The notes below the pieces were generated by a model. It had not been told where the DNA came from, made no database searches, and saw nothing but the letters and a program-made list of their open reading frames with translations. From Deltaproteobacteria bacterium (lineage in GTDB: Bacteria > UBA10199 > JADFYH01), in contig JADFYH010000005.1 of NCBI GenBank assembly GCA_015233135.1, positions 1 to 64,000 on the forward strand: DNA of 64,000 bases, in the 5' to 3' direction. Below, piece after piece: positions 42,790 to 52,816 of this stretch (position 1 is the stretch's first letter; each line of letters begins with the position of its first letter). The position numbers were made by a program, and so were the translations under genes.

Positions 42790-44232
42790 CTACGGATGCG
42801 GCTGATGCTGTTGCTGCATCTGATTCTGTGCAGTAAATACGGCATTCATCGCATTTTGTACGGCGTCACTATTACAGAAATTCATGTTCTGCCAATGCTG
42901 TTCGCAGGCTGATACAACGGGTGCCATGGCCGTTGTTCCCATATCCATATTGAGTTCAATATCGGGGGTAGTAGAACAATCATAATTACTCAGCGATGCG
43001 GTCAAGGTGGTGTCTTCTGCCAGACTCGAATAAAAAGCATCTGTGTCAAAACTAAAGGCTGATACGGCATCATAGTAGGTTCCAGAAGTCACAGGAACAT
43101 AGTGATCGGTTTGCCATTCGGTTCCAGTACTAAAGGTATTGGAGCTATCCCCCGAACCAAACGTATTTGCAACCCCACCCTGGTAGAAAAACACATTTTT
43201 TCTACCGGAGGCGCTAACGGAGGTGCTAATTTGACTCTTCGAATAATTTTTATTGCTTTGAGGGACACCATTAAAGGTATTGGAGTTGTAACTCTTGTTG
43301 GTCAACTGATCTCCCAGTACATGAATGCTGGCCTTGAAATCTCCCTGATTGGAAGAAAACATGTCGGAAGAACGCGCCTGATCGGGATCAAAAGTAAAGC
43401 TCCCATCACTTTGGGCCAAGAGCGAGGCTGAAAAGATATTTTGATAGATCCCTCCCTTTTCACCATTCACCGAGGTATCGGTCATAATTTTGCTTGTAGA
43501 ATTGTAGCGAATATTTTCAGCCTGGCCCGCAGCACCGCTTGAACAAAACCACAAATCGGCCGCAAAACCTGCAGAACCTTCAGTAGAGGAAGATCCAAAA
43601 ATTTTGATGAAGATAGTCTGGGAATTTCCCCCTGGCCGATTACGCCCTGGCATATTGGTTGCGTTTATTTTGATCACCTTGGTATTTGCCTCTTGAGACA
43701 TGACGGCATCCGCAGCAGTCGCGGGTGTCACCGCATCTGCAGGAATCACAGCAGGCGCCCGCTTCATATAGCAAAGGCTGGTTCCCGAGCTTTCAATATT
43801 CTGCATCGAAAATCCCACACCCTGGGCCATGTAGCATTGAGCGCTTTCTCTAAAAAAGTTATTGATGGTTTGCTGATCGGTCAAAACCACCGTGGAAGGA
43901 GTTGCATTAATACCGGCAAGCATTCCATTCCAGAAGATGGCATCCGCGTTGGAGCCAGACATATCTTGTATGGCGGGCGTATTGGAGGTACCAGAGACAG
44001 CGGATCGGATGAGCGAGCGCGAAATAGAGGCAGAAGAAGTGCTATCGAGCATACTGCTTAAATCGGGCAATTTGGAAAGCGAACTTACCTGAGTTGTTAC
44101 AGCGGGTGTATTGGGATTATTGACTGGGGTGTCTTGACTTCCCACGTTTCCATCCGAGCTGGCACCACCACAAGCAGCACTTAAAGCTACTATAGATAAC
44201 ACCATAAAACTTCTAGCAAAAGCACTTTTCAT
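42790..44232 (-). CDS. Large secreted lipoprotein of unknown function
   Basis: A 480-residue protein from ATG 44232, with AAAGGAGG 6-8 nt upstream. The signal peptide ends LSAACGG (lipobox). A Ser/Thr/Asn-rich region follows, with repeated Ser/Thr stretches, several Cys and a Gln/Met/His-rich tail (QNQMQQQHQPHP). No domain is recognised. It is monocistronic, between a terminator and a divergent promoter region. The C-terminal tail could bind metal, but this is speculation. Confidence 0.65.
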   Translation of the reverse strand: MKSAFARSFMVLSIVALSAACGGASSDGNVGSQDTPVNNPNTPAVTTQVSSLSKLPDLSSMLDSTSSASISRSLIRSAVSGTSNTPAIQDMSGSNADAIFWNGMLAGINATPSTVVLTDQQTINNFFRESAQCYMAQGVGFSMQNIESSGTSLCYMKRAPAVIPADAVTPATAADAVMSQEANTKVIKINATNMPGRNRPGGNSQTIFIKIFGSSSTEGSAGFAADLWFCSSGAAGQAENIRYNSTSKIMTDTSVNGEKGGIYQNIFSASLLAQSDGSFTFDPDQARSSDMFSSNQGDFKASIHVLGDQLTNKSYNSNTFNGVPQSNKNYSKSQISTSVSASGRKNVFFYQGGVANTFGSGDSSNTFSTGTEWQTDHYVPVTSGTYYDAVSAFSFDTDAFYSSLAEDTTLTASLSNYDCSTTPDIELNMDMGTTAMAPVVSACEQHWQNMNFCNSDAVQNAMNAVFTAQNQMQQQHQPHP

Positions 44233-44439
44233 AATCCCTCCTTTAATTAATAACAGTTTGTACAAAACCAATTCAGGGTCTCTAACGGCAAAATTTAATG
44301 AAACTTTAATGAAATGTGAAAAGTACTCAAAATGGCTTAAAGGTACTCAAAATACTTTGCCTTGCCAACCCAGCTAAAAAATAAAATAAAAAATTTTTAT
44401 TGTTTTATTTCATGCAGATAGTTAGACGCTAAAAGAATG

Positions 44440-44468
44440 TTAGCAACACTTTTGCGGGGAGACCGATA
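44440..44468 (+). promoter_or_regulatory. Candidate ECF-type promoter (twin of 185-213)
   Basis: TTAGCAACA at 44440 and CGATA at 44464, the same words and spacing as upstream of the GH16-like gene. About 42 nt before ATG 44511. The rest of the divergent intergenic region (44272-44439) is AT-rich with no other site that I can support. Confidence 0.35.
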
Positions 44469-44510
44469 ATAGTACTGGTTTTGATCAGTATTTTTAACAG
44501 GAGATGTTGT

Positions 44511-45386
44511 ATGACTGATAGAATCTCGAGTGTCGCTTCAAACTTTTTTCCCCCTTTACCCCACGTGGAGCTCATTTCCGGAGTTTCTAAGGTCACCCAA
44601 ACCCTGCACAATGAGGGGCTTCAATTTATTCAATCCTTGCAAGGTTCAACTGAAGGCTTGGGCAATACCGCAAGACGTTTTGCTCCAATTCTCTGTGTTG
44701 CAGGGGCAGCGGTAGCCGCTGTTGTTCTGGGCCGAGCTTGCCCAACTTTAATAGCCTCCTTGTCTCGATTTATTTCTTCCTCTCCTCAAAAACTTGTCTT
44801 GACTGCTTTAGTAGCGGGGATAGCAGGCTGCGGTGCAACAGCCGTTGGCAGCAACAAAGATTCTGAGGATGCTTCTCCAGCAAATCCCCCTCAAGACGTA
44901 TCTCATTCAGAAGTTGCGGGTGGCGATGCAGGTGCCGCTGCATGCCCACAAAATCCAGGGGTTTTGTATATGTCGAGCGCCGCTCAGCGTGTCAGCGATG
45001 GAATCCTCCTCACTGTGGGTGCAGAATCGTTTAGCCCTTGTGCCAGGGGAATCGCATTATTCAGGTTTGATGGATCTTGTGAGGAAGTCCGGGCAGCCAA
45101 TGCCGCCAGAACTTATCCAAACTGCTCTATGGATGCACACAGCGCTCTTATTTCATTAGATGACAATCACCTGCAAATACTCCGTGATACTGTAAGGAAC
45201 CAGCAGATTCAAATTGTAGATCCCATGCCAATAGCTGCCTCCTTGCATAGCGCTTGCTATCTCTTTGTGCCTTACAATGGGCCACTGCCTTCTACTGTTC
45301 CGCCCCCACGCAGCCCTGCAGATGGCACGGCCTGCCCACAACCTGAGGCCCCCAGCATTTATTCTCAGTCTGTAACAATTGAATAA
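44511..45386 (+). CDS. Unrecognised protein with internal lipobox-like segment
   Basis: A 291-residue protein from ATG 44511 (AGGAG 8 nt upstream). There is no N-terminal signal peptide; instead a hydrophobic region (~55-75, ILCVAGAAVAAVVLG) and a second one (~90-105) ending LVAGIAGCGA, which looks like a lipobox far from the N-terminus. The remaining part has four to six Cys (AACPQNPG, SCEEV, YPNCSMD, SACYLF, TACPQPE) that could form disulfides, and a Pro-rich end. Family unknown; likely cell-envelope. It precedes the Cys-rich-repeat protein. Confidence 0.5.
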   Translation: MTDRISSVASNFFPPLPHVELISGVSKVTQTLHNEGLQFIQSLQGSTEGLGNTARRFAPILCVAGAAVAAVVLGRACPTLIASLSRFISSSPQKLVLTALVAGIAGCGATAVGSNKDSEDASPANPPQDVSHSEVAGGDAGAAACPQNPGVLYMSSAAQRVSDGILLTVGAESFSPCARGIALFRFDGSCEEVRAANAARTYPNCSMDAHSALISLDDNHLQILRDTVRNQQIQIVDPMPIAASLHSACYLFVPYNGPLPSTVPPPRSPADGTACPQPEAPSIYSQSVTIE

Positions 45387-45505
45387 TAAATGGTTCCCAG
45401 AAAAAGGCTTGCTTTACTACTGCAGCTTAAGTTCTATAGCCCCTGTGTAGTCATCCATAACCCCGCATTTACAAATAATGCGAAGACAGCCTGAGAGGCG
45501 ATTGT

Positions 45506-48136
45506 ATGAAAAAAAATAAACTTGTTGTGGTAGCAGTAAGCGTTTTTTCTTTCATGTTTCTCCCTCATCCGGGATACACTCAAATATTTCAAAACTCAGA
45601 TACAGCCTGTGAGTCTGTGCCCGTTTTATGCAGTTCGGCTTCCACCGCGCCCTACACCACTTGTACCAGTTATGCGAATTCCATCAGCTGCAAAAGTAAA
45701 TTTTCAAAAACAGACATGAACAACGACGGCTACACCGATTGTGTTTTATTGAATGCTACAGATCGTATTGCCACTTCGTGGCCCACATTCAGTGTGATGC
45801 TAAATGCAGGGTCCTCTCAAAGTGCCTGTGGAACTGCACCCGGCGTTTTTAATAATACTACAGACTACATGGTTGTCCCCATCGACATGAATATACAGGA
45901 GAGAAGAAATGGATCTGTTGTAACCGGTCGTCTTGCAAATACAGACCCTGGAGATTACGTTTGGTTCGATAGAAATTATGCTGAATATCCCTCTTACATC
46001 GGGGTACTTTTACCTGGTTTCGATTTGACTACTGACGAACCCGCCTCTCCATTAATAGAGCTAATGTCCAATGCCCCTGCAGACTACACCAATGGAGAAG
46101 CCTGGCCCAGCATGGTGTTATCAAATTGTGGGGGCCAAGGCCTGGCAACAGATCTTTACTACCCCTTGGTTTACAGACTAAACGCCGAGAAGCTGCAAAT
46201 TCATGCCCTGAGGTATGGGGCCTATGATACCAATATCAGCACCGGGATTGTTGCATCTCAACACGCAACTGTTTCCATTGCCCTGGGCGATTTTAATGAA
46301 GACGGTCAAAATGACGTAGCATTGGCAGTCAATGATGCCGTATCCGATGGTGGGCTTGGGAGTCAATTGGTCATCTGCCTCAGCACTGGAGCCTGTTCTA
46401 CAGGCAGCATTGGGTTTAATTGCAGCACGGTTCAAATTATGGGCGCTGGCAGTAGCCATACTACAGCAGACGACTTGAAATTGATGTCGATAGTCACTGG
46501 GGATTTTAACGGAGACCACCATCAGGATATTGCAATCACAGAATCCGGTTTTGTCGACCCTACCCATAGAGGAGTTCATGTTTTTCAAGGAAAGGGAAAT
46601 GGCTCCTTTGTTAGCCCGGGAATCCATATCGATGGGAATTTAAATGGCAACCCTAGTGCGGTTCCCTATGCTTTGACCACGGGATGTTTCAACAACGACA
46701 ACTACGAAGATATTGCCTACAGTTATGACGATGGCGTCAAAGGTGCGGTAGGATTGATTTTGTCCGAAGTGAATGGGTCGGGGGATATTGCTTCCAGCAC
46801 CCCCAGCAAGCTCTCTTTCATTTCGGGTTCAGCTGCAGCCGCAACGGTAAGAGGGATAGACGCTGCGGACTTCGACGGGCTGGGAGGTGATGATATTGTT
46901 GCCTTAGCTACCAATGGTTCTTCTGTCAGATCTGCCTACATCTTCATGAACAAAATAGAACTTGTGCATGCCGATGCAGGCCCGCCAGCCTCGGTGAATG
47001 TTGGAGTGAATTTGCCTATTACCGGTGCTTCTTGCAGCATCGACCCTACTGAAACTGTTTCATACAACATCAACTGGTTAACAAGTTCCACGCCGCCGGG
47101 TGCAGCAGCCCCCACTTATTCGAGCACCACGACCCTTGCTCCCACGGTTAATTTTTCTTCCGCAGGGACGTACATCTTAAAACTCAGATGTGAGGTCTCG
47201 CGCTGTGGAAACAGTGGCAGTAACTTCAGGGGCACAGCCGCCAAGATCGTCAATGTCAGTTCACCCGCTGTTTGCGGCAACGGTATTCCAGAACCTGGTG
47301 AGCAATGTGATCATGGAGCTTTAAATGGAACTCCAGGTGACAGATGTTCTTCTACCTGCGCTTCCCTCACATGTGGAGACGGTATTGTTCAGGCAGACCT
47401 TGGAGAGCAATGTGATCATGGTGTCGCCAATGGAACTCAAGGAAACAGCTGTTCCTCCACTTGCACTTCCCTAAAATGTGGAGACGGCATTGTTCAAAGA
47501 GATCTTGGAGAAGAATGCGATGATGGAAACAACATCAATGGAGATGGTTGCGATCAACAGTGCAGAATAGAAAGATGTGGAAATGGAAGGATTGATCAGG
47601 GAGAACAATGCGACGATGGCAACAACATCAGCGGAGATGGTTGCGATTCCAGCTGCAAAATTGAAGTCTGCGGAGACCATATTATAGACGCCCATGAACA
47701 ATGCGACGATGGCAACACGGTTTCTGGCGATGGGTGTTCTTCTACTTGTCAAACCGAAGGAACCATTCAATGTGGCAATCATATAATAGAAACAGGCGAG
47801 GGTTGCGATGATGGCGCTCTCAATGGAACCCCCGGAGATCCTTGTTCTGCCGATTGTAAAGTCATTACAGCAAACCCTGTCTGTGGCAATCGTGTCATAG
47901 AAACGGGAGAGGCTTGTGATGATGGGAACACACAGAGTGGAGATGGATGCAGCAGCTCTTGCACACTTGAAAACGTAGCAAATCCACCTCCTGTCTTGCC
48001 TTCTGGCTTCGACAGCCAGGGGGGCTGCGCGGCTTCGTTGAATCCTCAGACGCCGTTATCGCCAACGAATTTCATTCTCATTATCAGTGGTGCTGTTATT
48101 TTATTGGTGGTGCGGAAAGACAAGCAAAAAAAATGA
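45506..48136 (+). CDS. Secreted FG-GAP protein with DUF4215 Cys-rich repeats
   Basis: An 876-residue protein with a signal peptide (VVVAVSVFSFMFLPHPGYTQ), VCBS/FG-GAP-like integrin repeats (DMNNDGYTDCVLL, GDFNEDGQNDVALAV, GDFNGDHHQDIAI, DFDGLGGDDIVAL), a PKD/Ig-like middle, then seven to eight myxococcal DUF4215-type repeats (CGNGRIDQGEQCDDGNNISG). The C-terminus is GGCAAS, a TM helix (FILIISGAVILLVV) and basic residues, a tripartite tail like MYXO-CTERM sorting signals. Probably cell-surface and adhesive. Confidence 0.8.
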   Translation: MKKNKLVVVAVSVFSFMFLPHPGYTQIFQNSDTACESVPVLCSSASTAPYTTCTSYANSISCKSKFSKTDMNNDGYTDCVLLNATDRIATSWPTFSVMLNAGSSQSACGTAPGVFNNTTDYMVVPIDMNIQERRNGSVVTGRLANTDPGDYVWFDRNYAEYPSYIGVLLPGFDLTTDEPASPLIELMSNAPADYTNGEAWPSMVLSNCGGQGLATDLYYPLVYRLNAEKLQIHALRYGAYDTNISTGIVASQHATVSIALGDFNEDGQNDVALAVNDAVSDGGLGSQLVICLSTGACSTGSIGFNCSTVQIMGAGSSHTTADDLKLMSIVTGDFNGDHHQDIAITESGFVDPTHRGVHVFQGKGNGSFVSPGIHIDGNLNGNPSAVPYALTTGCFNNDNYEDIAYSYDDGVKGAVGLILSEVNGSGDIASSTPSKLSFISGSAAAATVRGIDAADFDGLGGDDIVALATNGSSVRSAYIFMNKIELVHADAGPPASVNVGVNLPITGASCSIDPTETVSYNINWLTSSTPPGAAAPTYSSTTTLAPTVNFSSAGTYILKLRCEVSRCGNSGSNFRGTAAKIVNVSSPAVCGNGIPEPGEQCDHGALNGTPGDRCSSTCASLTCGDGIVQADLGEQCDHGVANGTQGNSCSSTCTSLKCGDGIVQRDLGEECDDGNNINGDGCDQQCRIERCGNGRIDQGEQCDDGNNISGDGCDSSCKIEVCGDHIIDAHEQCDDGNTVSGDGCSSTCQTEGTIQCGNHIIETGEGCDDGALNGTPGDPCSADCKVITANPVCGNRVIETGEACDDGNTQSGDGCSSSCTLENVANPPPVLPSGFDSQGGCAASLNPQTPLSPTNFILIISGAVILLVVRKDKQKK

Positions 48137-48193
48137 AGAAGATGAGTGCCGATGCCTTAGTCAATGTTGCTTTAAGTAAGACTGTATAGATAC

Positions 48194-48883
48194 ATGCCTA
48201 TTCAAATCCTCGTCGTCGAAGACGAACCTGATATCGCCGGCCTCATTGCCTTTAACTTAAAGCAAGAAGGTTACCTCTGCTTTTTGGCGATAGATGCAAG
48301 GTCAGCCCTTGAAAAAATTAAAAAAGAAAAAATTGATTTTATTATTTTGGATTTAATGCTTCCGGGCATGAATGGTCTCGATCTCTGCCGCAATTTGAAG
48401 GCGAATCCTAAAACGCAAAAAATTCCTGTGCTGATTCTTACAGCCAAAGGGGGAGAAATTGATCGTGTTGTAGGTTTTGAATTGGGGGCGGACGATTACA
48501 TGGTGAAACCCTTCAGCCCGCGGGAACTGATTCTGCGCATTAAGGCAATTCTCAAGCGGATGAGTGAGCCTAAAAACAAAGGGGCTCAATTTTATCAGCA
48601 TGGGCTGCTGCGTTTGGATACTGATCAACATCGTGTCTGGGTGAAGGAAAAAGAACTGCAATTCACTGCGACAGAATTCAAACTGCTGGAATTTTTTCTC
48701 AAGAGTCATTCGCGTATCCTTACCCGAGAAATTCTACTCGACCAGGTGTGGGGTTATGAGGTGGCGGTGACCACGCGAACCATAGACACCCACGTGAAGC
48801 GCCTCCGTGAAAAGTTGGGGGAGGCCGGGGAATATATTGAAACGGTCCGCGGGGTGGGATATCGCTTAGCGGAGGAAGCCTGA
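48194..48883 (+). CDS. PhoB-like response regulator
   Basis: A 229-residue OmpR/PhoB-family regulator: VVEDEPDIAGLIAFNL, phospho-acceptor in FIILDLMLPGMNGLDL, ADDYMVKPFSPREL, and a winged helix with RTIDTHVKRLREKL. The PhoB-like plan and the PhoR-like kinase 8 bp downstream suggest phosphate or envelope-stress control, but no pho box or pst genes are in view. Confidence 0.9.
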   Translation: MPIQILVVEDEPDIAGLIAFNLKQEGYLCFLAIDARSALEKIKKEKIDFIILDLMLPGMNGLDLCRNLKANPKTQKIPVLILTAKGGEIDRVVGFELGADDYMVKPFSPRELILRIKAILKRMSEPKNKGAQFYQHGLLRLDTDQHRVWVKEKELQFTATEFKLLEFFLKSHSRILTREILLDQVWGYEVAVTTRTIDTHVKRLREKLGEAGEYIETVRGVGYRLAEEA

Positions 48884-48890
48884 ATTTCTC

Positions 48891-50060
48891 ATGAATTTTA
48901 TTTCCCTCCTATTTTTATTGATTCTCCTTTTTTTGGTTTATCGCTTGCGAGCCGATTATTTAGGCAAACTGCAGGTTCTGGAACAAGCCAACACCCTCAA
49001 TATAAAAAAAAATATTACGGATTTGAAGTTGCTCGAGTCAGAAACCCTAAGGCTGAGAGCCGTGCTGGAAGGCATGCAGGAAGGGGTGATGCTGATCGAC
49101 GAAAATCGAAGAATCAGATTGGTGAATACAAGTCTTTTAAAAATTTTTAATCTTCAGGAAAGCCCTCTGGGAAAAACTCCCCTGGAAGTGTTTAGAAATA
49201 TCGCCCTGGAAAAAATGTTGGAGAAAATTTTTAGCGATTGTGAATTTTGTGAGCAAGAGATTGTTTTGGAGGGGCCCGTCCCCAGTTATCTTCAGGTGCA
49301 TTCGGGGCGCGTGAAAAATACTCAAGGGGCCGTGATTGTGTTTCATGATGTGACTCATCTGAGAAAACTCGAACAGGTGCGTCGCGAATTTGTGGCGAAT
49401 GCCTCCCACGAACTCAAAACTCCTCTGGCGGCCATTAAGGGATACACCGAAACCTTGCTGGCTGGGGCTTACCGGGATGAAACCCATGCACTCAAATTTT
49501 TAAAAATCATCGAAACTCATGCCAACCGACTCCATGCGATTATCAACGATTTGCTCGACCTTTCCAAAATGGAATCGGCGCAATATCAGCTCAAGATAGA
49601 AAAAATTGAGGTTGCGGCTTTGTTCGAAGAATTGAGAGCTACCTTTGCACAAGCTTGTGAACAAAAAAATATCCGCTTTGAAATTTCTCCTTTTCAACAG
49701 CAGCAGGTCTGGGCCGATTTACCCGCGCTGCGGCAGATTCTTTCCAACCTCCTTGAGAATGCGATCAAGTACAGTCCAACGGCTGCGCGCATCAGCTTGA
49801 GTTTGGAAACGCAAGGTGAAAAGGTCGTGTTTCAAGTGAAAGATACCGGCCCGGGCATAGCGCCAGAGCATTTATCCCGTCTCTTCGAAAGGTTCTACCG
49901 AGTCGACCCTTCCCGCTCCAGAGAGCAGGGGGGCACAGGCTTGGGTCTACCGATTGTCAAACACCTCGTGCAACATCATGGCGGCCGGGTGTGGGTAGAA
50001 AGCCACTTTGGAGAAGGGGCTTGTTTTTATGTCGAGTTACCGCAACGGGGGATGATCTAG
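48891..50060 (+). CDS. PhoR-like sensor histidine kinase
   Basis: A 389-residue kinase: one N-terminal TM helix (FISLLFLLILLFLVYRL), coiled linker, a PAS domain (~55-155, LEGMQEGVMLIDENRRIRLVN), H-box NASHELKTPLAAIKGYTETLL, N-box LLENAIKYSP, G1 DTGPGIAP, F-box LFERFYRVD and G2 GGTGLGLPIVKHLV. This is the PhoR layout without a large periplasmic domain, so it may sense through partners. It pairs with the regulator at 48194. Confidence 0.9.
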   Translation: MNFISLLFLLILLFLVYRLRADYLGKLQVLEQANTLNIKKNITDLKLLESETLRLRAVLEGMQEGVMLIDENRRIRLVNTSLLKIFNLQESPLGKTPLEVFRNIALEKMLEKIFSDCEFCEQEIVLEGPVPSYLQVHSGRVKNTQGAVIVFHDVTHLRKLEQVRREFVANASHELKTPLAAIKGYTETLLAGAYRDETHALKFLKIIETHANRLHAIINDLLDLSKMESAQYQLKIEKIEVAALFEELRATFAQACEQKNIRFEISPFQQQQVWADLPALRQILSNLLENAIKYSPTAARISLSLETQGEKVVFQVKDTGPGIAPEHLSRLFERFYRVDPSRSREQGGTGLGLPIVKHLVQHHGGRVWVESHFGEGACFYVELPQRGMI

Positions 50061-50079
50061 TGTTTATCTATATATCTTC

Positions 50080-50150
50080 GCACGGGGTATGAACCCCGCG
50101 CTCGACCAAAGGGCGAGCACTACGTTGCTCCCCTTTGGAAACCCCATTGT
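50080..50150. other. Hairpin-rich intergenic segment
   Basis: GGGGT-ATGA-ACCCC is followed by a larger stem from CCAAAGGG (50117) to CCCTTTGG with inner GAGCA/TGCTC. It could be a terminator-like or small-RNA structure; a tRNA is excluded. The rest of 50151-50228 shows nothing. Confidence 0.3.
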
Positions 50151-50228
50151 ATAAGGTGCCCATGGTAAGCCACAGGGTAAATAAAATAATCTATTCTAAA
50201 AAAATGTGAAGTTACTCCCGTCTACGAC

Positions 50229-50462
50229 ATGCTGCCTATGCTGTATGCTCCCCAACAGCATCAATTGGTTTCCAGAGTTTTCGAGCCTGCTCCTCCCAAA
50301 CTCTCCGAGCTTTCGGTGTGGAATTCTGCTTTAAAAGCAGCCTGCGATTTTTGGCTGAAAGTTCAACGGCATTCGCAAATTTCAGATGCTTTTAAGAAAA
50401 TGATTGCGGAAAACGAATTGAAGTTGTCCCTGCTTTCTCAAATGAAAGTGCCAGGTTCATAA
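50229..50462 (+). CDS. Short hypothetical reading frame
   Basis: 77 residues (MLPMLYAPQQHQLVSRVFEP...), amphipathic but without a recognised domain or SD. It may be a gene fragment preceding the fic gene. Low support. Confidence 0.25.
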   Translation: MLPMLYAPQQHQLVSRVFEPAPPKLSELSVWNSALKAACDFWLKVQRHSQISDAFKKMIAENELKLSLLSQMKVPGS

Positions 50463-50464
50463 TT

Positions 50465-50522
50465 ATTCACCGCAAAATATGCGGAGATTAATCTTGTTTT
50501 CGCGGTGAATATCCCTTATCCT
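50465..50522 (+). promoter_or_regulatory. Operator-like inverted repeat and leaderless promoter of fic
   Basis: ATTCACCGC (50465) and GCGGTGAAT (50502) are inverted, with a small nested CCGCA/TGCGG. -35 TTGTTT (50494), 17-bp spacer and -10 TATCCT (50517) lead to ATG 50529 after 6 nt. The right arm lies in the spacer, well placed for repression. Confidence 0.45.
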
Positions 50523-50528
50523 TTTTTC

Positions 50529-51629
50529 ATGTATATTCATGAGAGAAAGCAGTGGCCCCACTTCAGTTGGGATAGTCAAAGGTTAGGCGCTCTTCTTGCG
50601 GATGTGCGACATTGGCAGGGGCGTTTACTTGGAAGGATGGAAGCTCTAGGGTTTTCGCTACGTGAAGAGGCGACACTCAAGGCCCTCACGCAAGAGGTAG
50701 TTAAAACCAGTCAAATTGAAGGTGAAAGTTTGAATACTGAGCAAGTGCGTTCTTCGATTGCCAGGCGCTTGGGTATTAAGATTGTGGCCCCCAGACCAGT
50801 CGATCGTTCTGTCGAAGGCATTGTTGAAGTTTTACTCGATGCTACCCGTCACTTTGAAAGTCCCCTGACAAAAAAAAGATTGTGTGCCTGGCATGCAGCG
50901 CTCTTTCCCAGCGGAAGAAGCGGGTTGCGAGAAATTAGTATGGGAGCCTGGAGGGGAAAATCCAGTGGTCCCATGCAAGTGGTTTCTGGCCCCTACGGAC
51001 ACGAGAAAGTGCACTATGAAGCACCCTCTTATAATCGCCTCGCGAAAGAAATGAAAGATTTCCTCCAATGGTTCAATGCTGAAAACGAAACAGATCTCCT
51101 CCTCAAATCGGCACTTGCTCATTTTTGGTTTGTTACACTTCATCCTTTTGAAGATGGCAATGGACGAATTGCTAGAGCCCTTGCCGATCTACTGCTTGCA
51201 AAATCGGAGGGAAGCCCACAACGCTTCTACAGCCTATCTTCCCAGATCGAAAGCGAACGCGAAGATTACTACGATATTCTGGAAAAATGCCAGAAGGGAT
51301 CCCTCGATATCTCACCTTGGATGGAATGGTTTTTGAACTGTTTAAAACGAGCGATTTTAAAATCTGAAGAGACGCTTGAAGATGTTTTGGGTAAATCAAA
51401 ATTTTGGAAAATACATGCTGAAGAATTATTCAATGAACGGCAGCGAGCAATCCTCAATCGTCTCTTAGATGGCTTTCAAGGAAATCTCACTTCCTCCAAA
51501 TGGGCCAAGCTAGCCAAGTGTTCTCAAGACACGGCCTTGAGAGATCTGAATGATTTGGTGGAACGTAAAATTTTGAAAAAAAATAATGCGGGAGGACGCA
51601 GTACTCATTATCGGCTTATCCTCAGTTAG
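50529..51629 (+). CDS. Fic/DOC AMP-transferase, class II
   Basis: A 366-residue protein from ATG 50529, matching the DUF4172 N-terminus ([14 protein letters not shown]); a GTG at 50505 is possible. The N-terminal inhibitory helix has TSQIEGE (S/T-xxx-E-G/N). The Fic core is [19 protein letters not shown], complete with catalytic His, followed by a winged-helix domain (~310-366). Family members transfer AMP to hydroxyl side chains of target proteins and auto-inhibit. The stop overlaps the convergent cysA stop by 4 bp. Target unknown; it borders the sulfate locus. Confidence 0.9.
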   Translation: MYIHERKQWPHFSWDSQRLGALLADVRHWQGRLLGRMEALGFSLREEATLKALTQEVVKTSQIEGESLNTEQVRSSIARRLGIKIVAPRPVDRSVEGIVEVLLDATRHFESPLTKKRLCAWHAALFPSGRSGLREISMGAWRGKSSGPMQVVSGPYGHEKVHYEAPSYNRLAKEMKDFLQWFNAENETDLLLKSALAHFWFVTLHPFEDGNGRIARALADLLLAKSEGSPQRFYSLSSQIESEREDYYDILEKCQKGSLDISPWMEWFLNCLKRAILKSEETLEDVLGKSKFWKIHAEELFNERQRAILNRLLDGFQGNLTSSKWAKLAKCSQDTALRDLNDLVERKILKKNNAGGRSTHYRLILS

Positions 51630-52693
51630 CCCATTCCCTCCAAAAAAACCTTCACTGAGCGCGGCTTCACAAACACTTTTTCCCCTTTTTGAAACAGATC
51701 TTTTGAAAATTCATTCTTGTTCATTTCCACTTCAATAAAGGCACCGGTGTCGTGGCGTTTGAGTTCGATGCGCACGCGAGGGCCGACGGCGATGATGCTT
51801 TCCACGGTGGCACTCAGGGCGTTTTCGTCGGTTTTTTCGCGAGTGATTTCCATTTCGTGAGGGCGCACGTAAGCGACGGCGTTTTTGGCTTCCTGGATGG
51901 CGTTGTTGGGAATCTCCAGGGTCATGCCTTCCAAAACCGCTTTGCCTTCCTGAATTCGGCCATGAAATAAATTCACGTCGCCCAGAAAGTCATATACAAA
52001 AGGCGTTGCCGGGTGGTCATAGACTTCCTCCGGAGAACCCACCTGTTCAATCTTGCTTTGGTGCATGATGACGACACGATCGGCCACTTCGAGGGCCTCT
52101 TCCTGATCGTGGGTCACAAAAATGCTGGTAATTTTGACTTCATCGTGCAGGCGACGCAGCCAGCGCCTCAGATCTTTTCGAACTTTCGCGTCGAGGGCAC
52201 CGAAGGGTTCATCCAATAATAAAACAGAAGGCTCTACCGCCAAGGCACGGGCCAAGGCGATACGCTGGCGTTGTCCGCCGGAAAGTTGCGCGGGATAACG
52301 ATGGGCCAGGCCTTCGAGTTGCACCATTTTTAAAAGATTCATGACGCGTTCTTGGATTTCACTTTTAGAAGGGCGATTTTTTCTGGGGCGCACTTGCAGA
52401 CCAAAGGCAATGTTGTTGAAGACGCTCATGTGTTTGAAGAGGGCATAATGCTGAAACACAAAGCCCACGCGTCTTTGCCGGGCATCGCGGTAAGTGCTGT
52501 CTTCGTCATCAATCATTACCATGCCGCTACTGGGAACCTCGAGGCCGGCGATGAGTCTCAGTAAGGTGGTTTTTCCGGATCCCGAGGGACCAATTAAGGC
52601 AACGAGTTCCCCCGGATTCACTTTTAAATTGATGTCGTGAAGTGCGGTGAAGTTGCCGAAGTGTTTGTAGAGATGGACTATATCAATACTCAT
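51626..52693 (-). CDS. cysA: Sulfate/thiosulfate ABC transporter ATPase
   Basis: A 355-residue ABC ATPase: Walker [10 protein letters not shown], signature [15 protein letters not shown], Walker [14 protein letters not shown]-loop THDQEEA, and a C-terminal TOBE-like regulatory domain ([11 protein letters not shown]). The order cysT-cysW-cysA and the sbp gene nearby mark it as the CysA subunit. It powers sulfate or thiosulfate import. A REP pair separates it from cysW. Confidence 0.92.
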   Translation of the reverse strand: MSIDIVHLYKHFGNFTALHDINLKVNPGELVALIGPSGSGKTTLLRLIAGLEVPSSGMVMIDDEDSTYRDARQRRVGFVFQHYALFKHMSVFNNIAFGLQVRPRKNRPSKSEIQERVMNLLKMVQLEGLAHRYPAQLSGGQRQRIALARALAVEPSVLLLDEPFGALDAKVRKDLRRWLRRLHDEVKITSIFVTHDQEEALEVADRVVIMHQSKIEQVGSPEEVYDHPATPFVYDFLGDVNLFHGRIQEGKAVLEGMTLEIPNNAIQEAKNAVAYVRPHEMEITREKTDENALSATVESIIAVGPRVRIELKRHDTGAFIEVEMNKNEFSKDLFQKGEKVFVKPRSVKVFLEGMG

Positions 52694-52697
52694 GTGA

Positions 52698-52813
52698 AAT
52701 CCTTAAAGCTCTCTCTCCCTTGAGGGGAGAGAGTTGGAGAGAGGGTGATAATGGATTCAAATTGATTTCCAGGTATTCCCCCTCTCCCTGACCCTCTCCC
52801 TCCAGGGGAGAGG
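52698..52813. repeat. REP pair between cysW and cysA
   Basis: Opposed CTCTCCC/GGGAGAG units at 52701-52745 and 52775-52812 with linker GGATTCAAATTGA, matching the family linker. Intra-operon position: it may attenuate or stabilise the mRNA. Confidence 0.65.
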
Positions 52814-52816
52814 GAA

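Noticed and set aside
48185-48196. TATAGA as a leaderless promoter of the PhoB-like gene
   Set aside because: Only 3 nt lie between it and the ATG and no -35 is found at a proper distance.
50080-50150. tRNA or tRNA-like gene
   Set aside because: Hairpins are present but there is no cloverleaf, no TTC T-loop and no anticodon-like loop in the right place.
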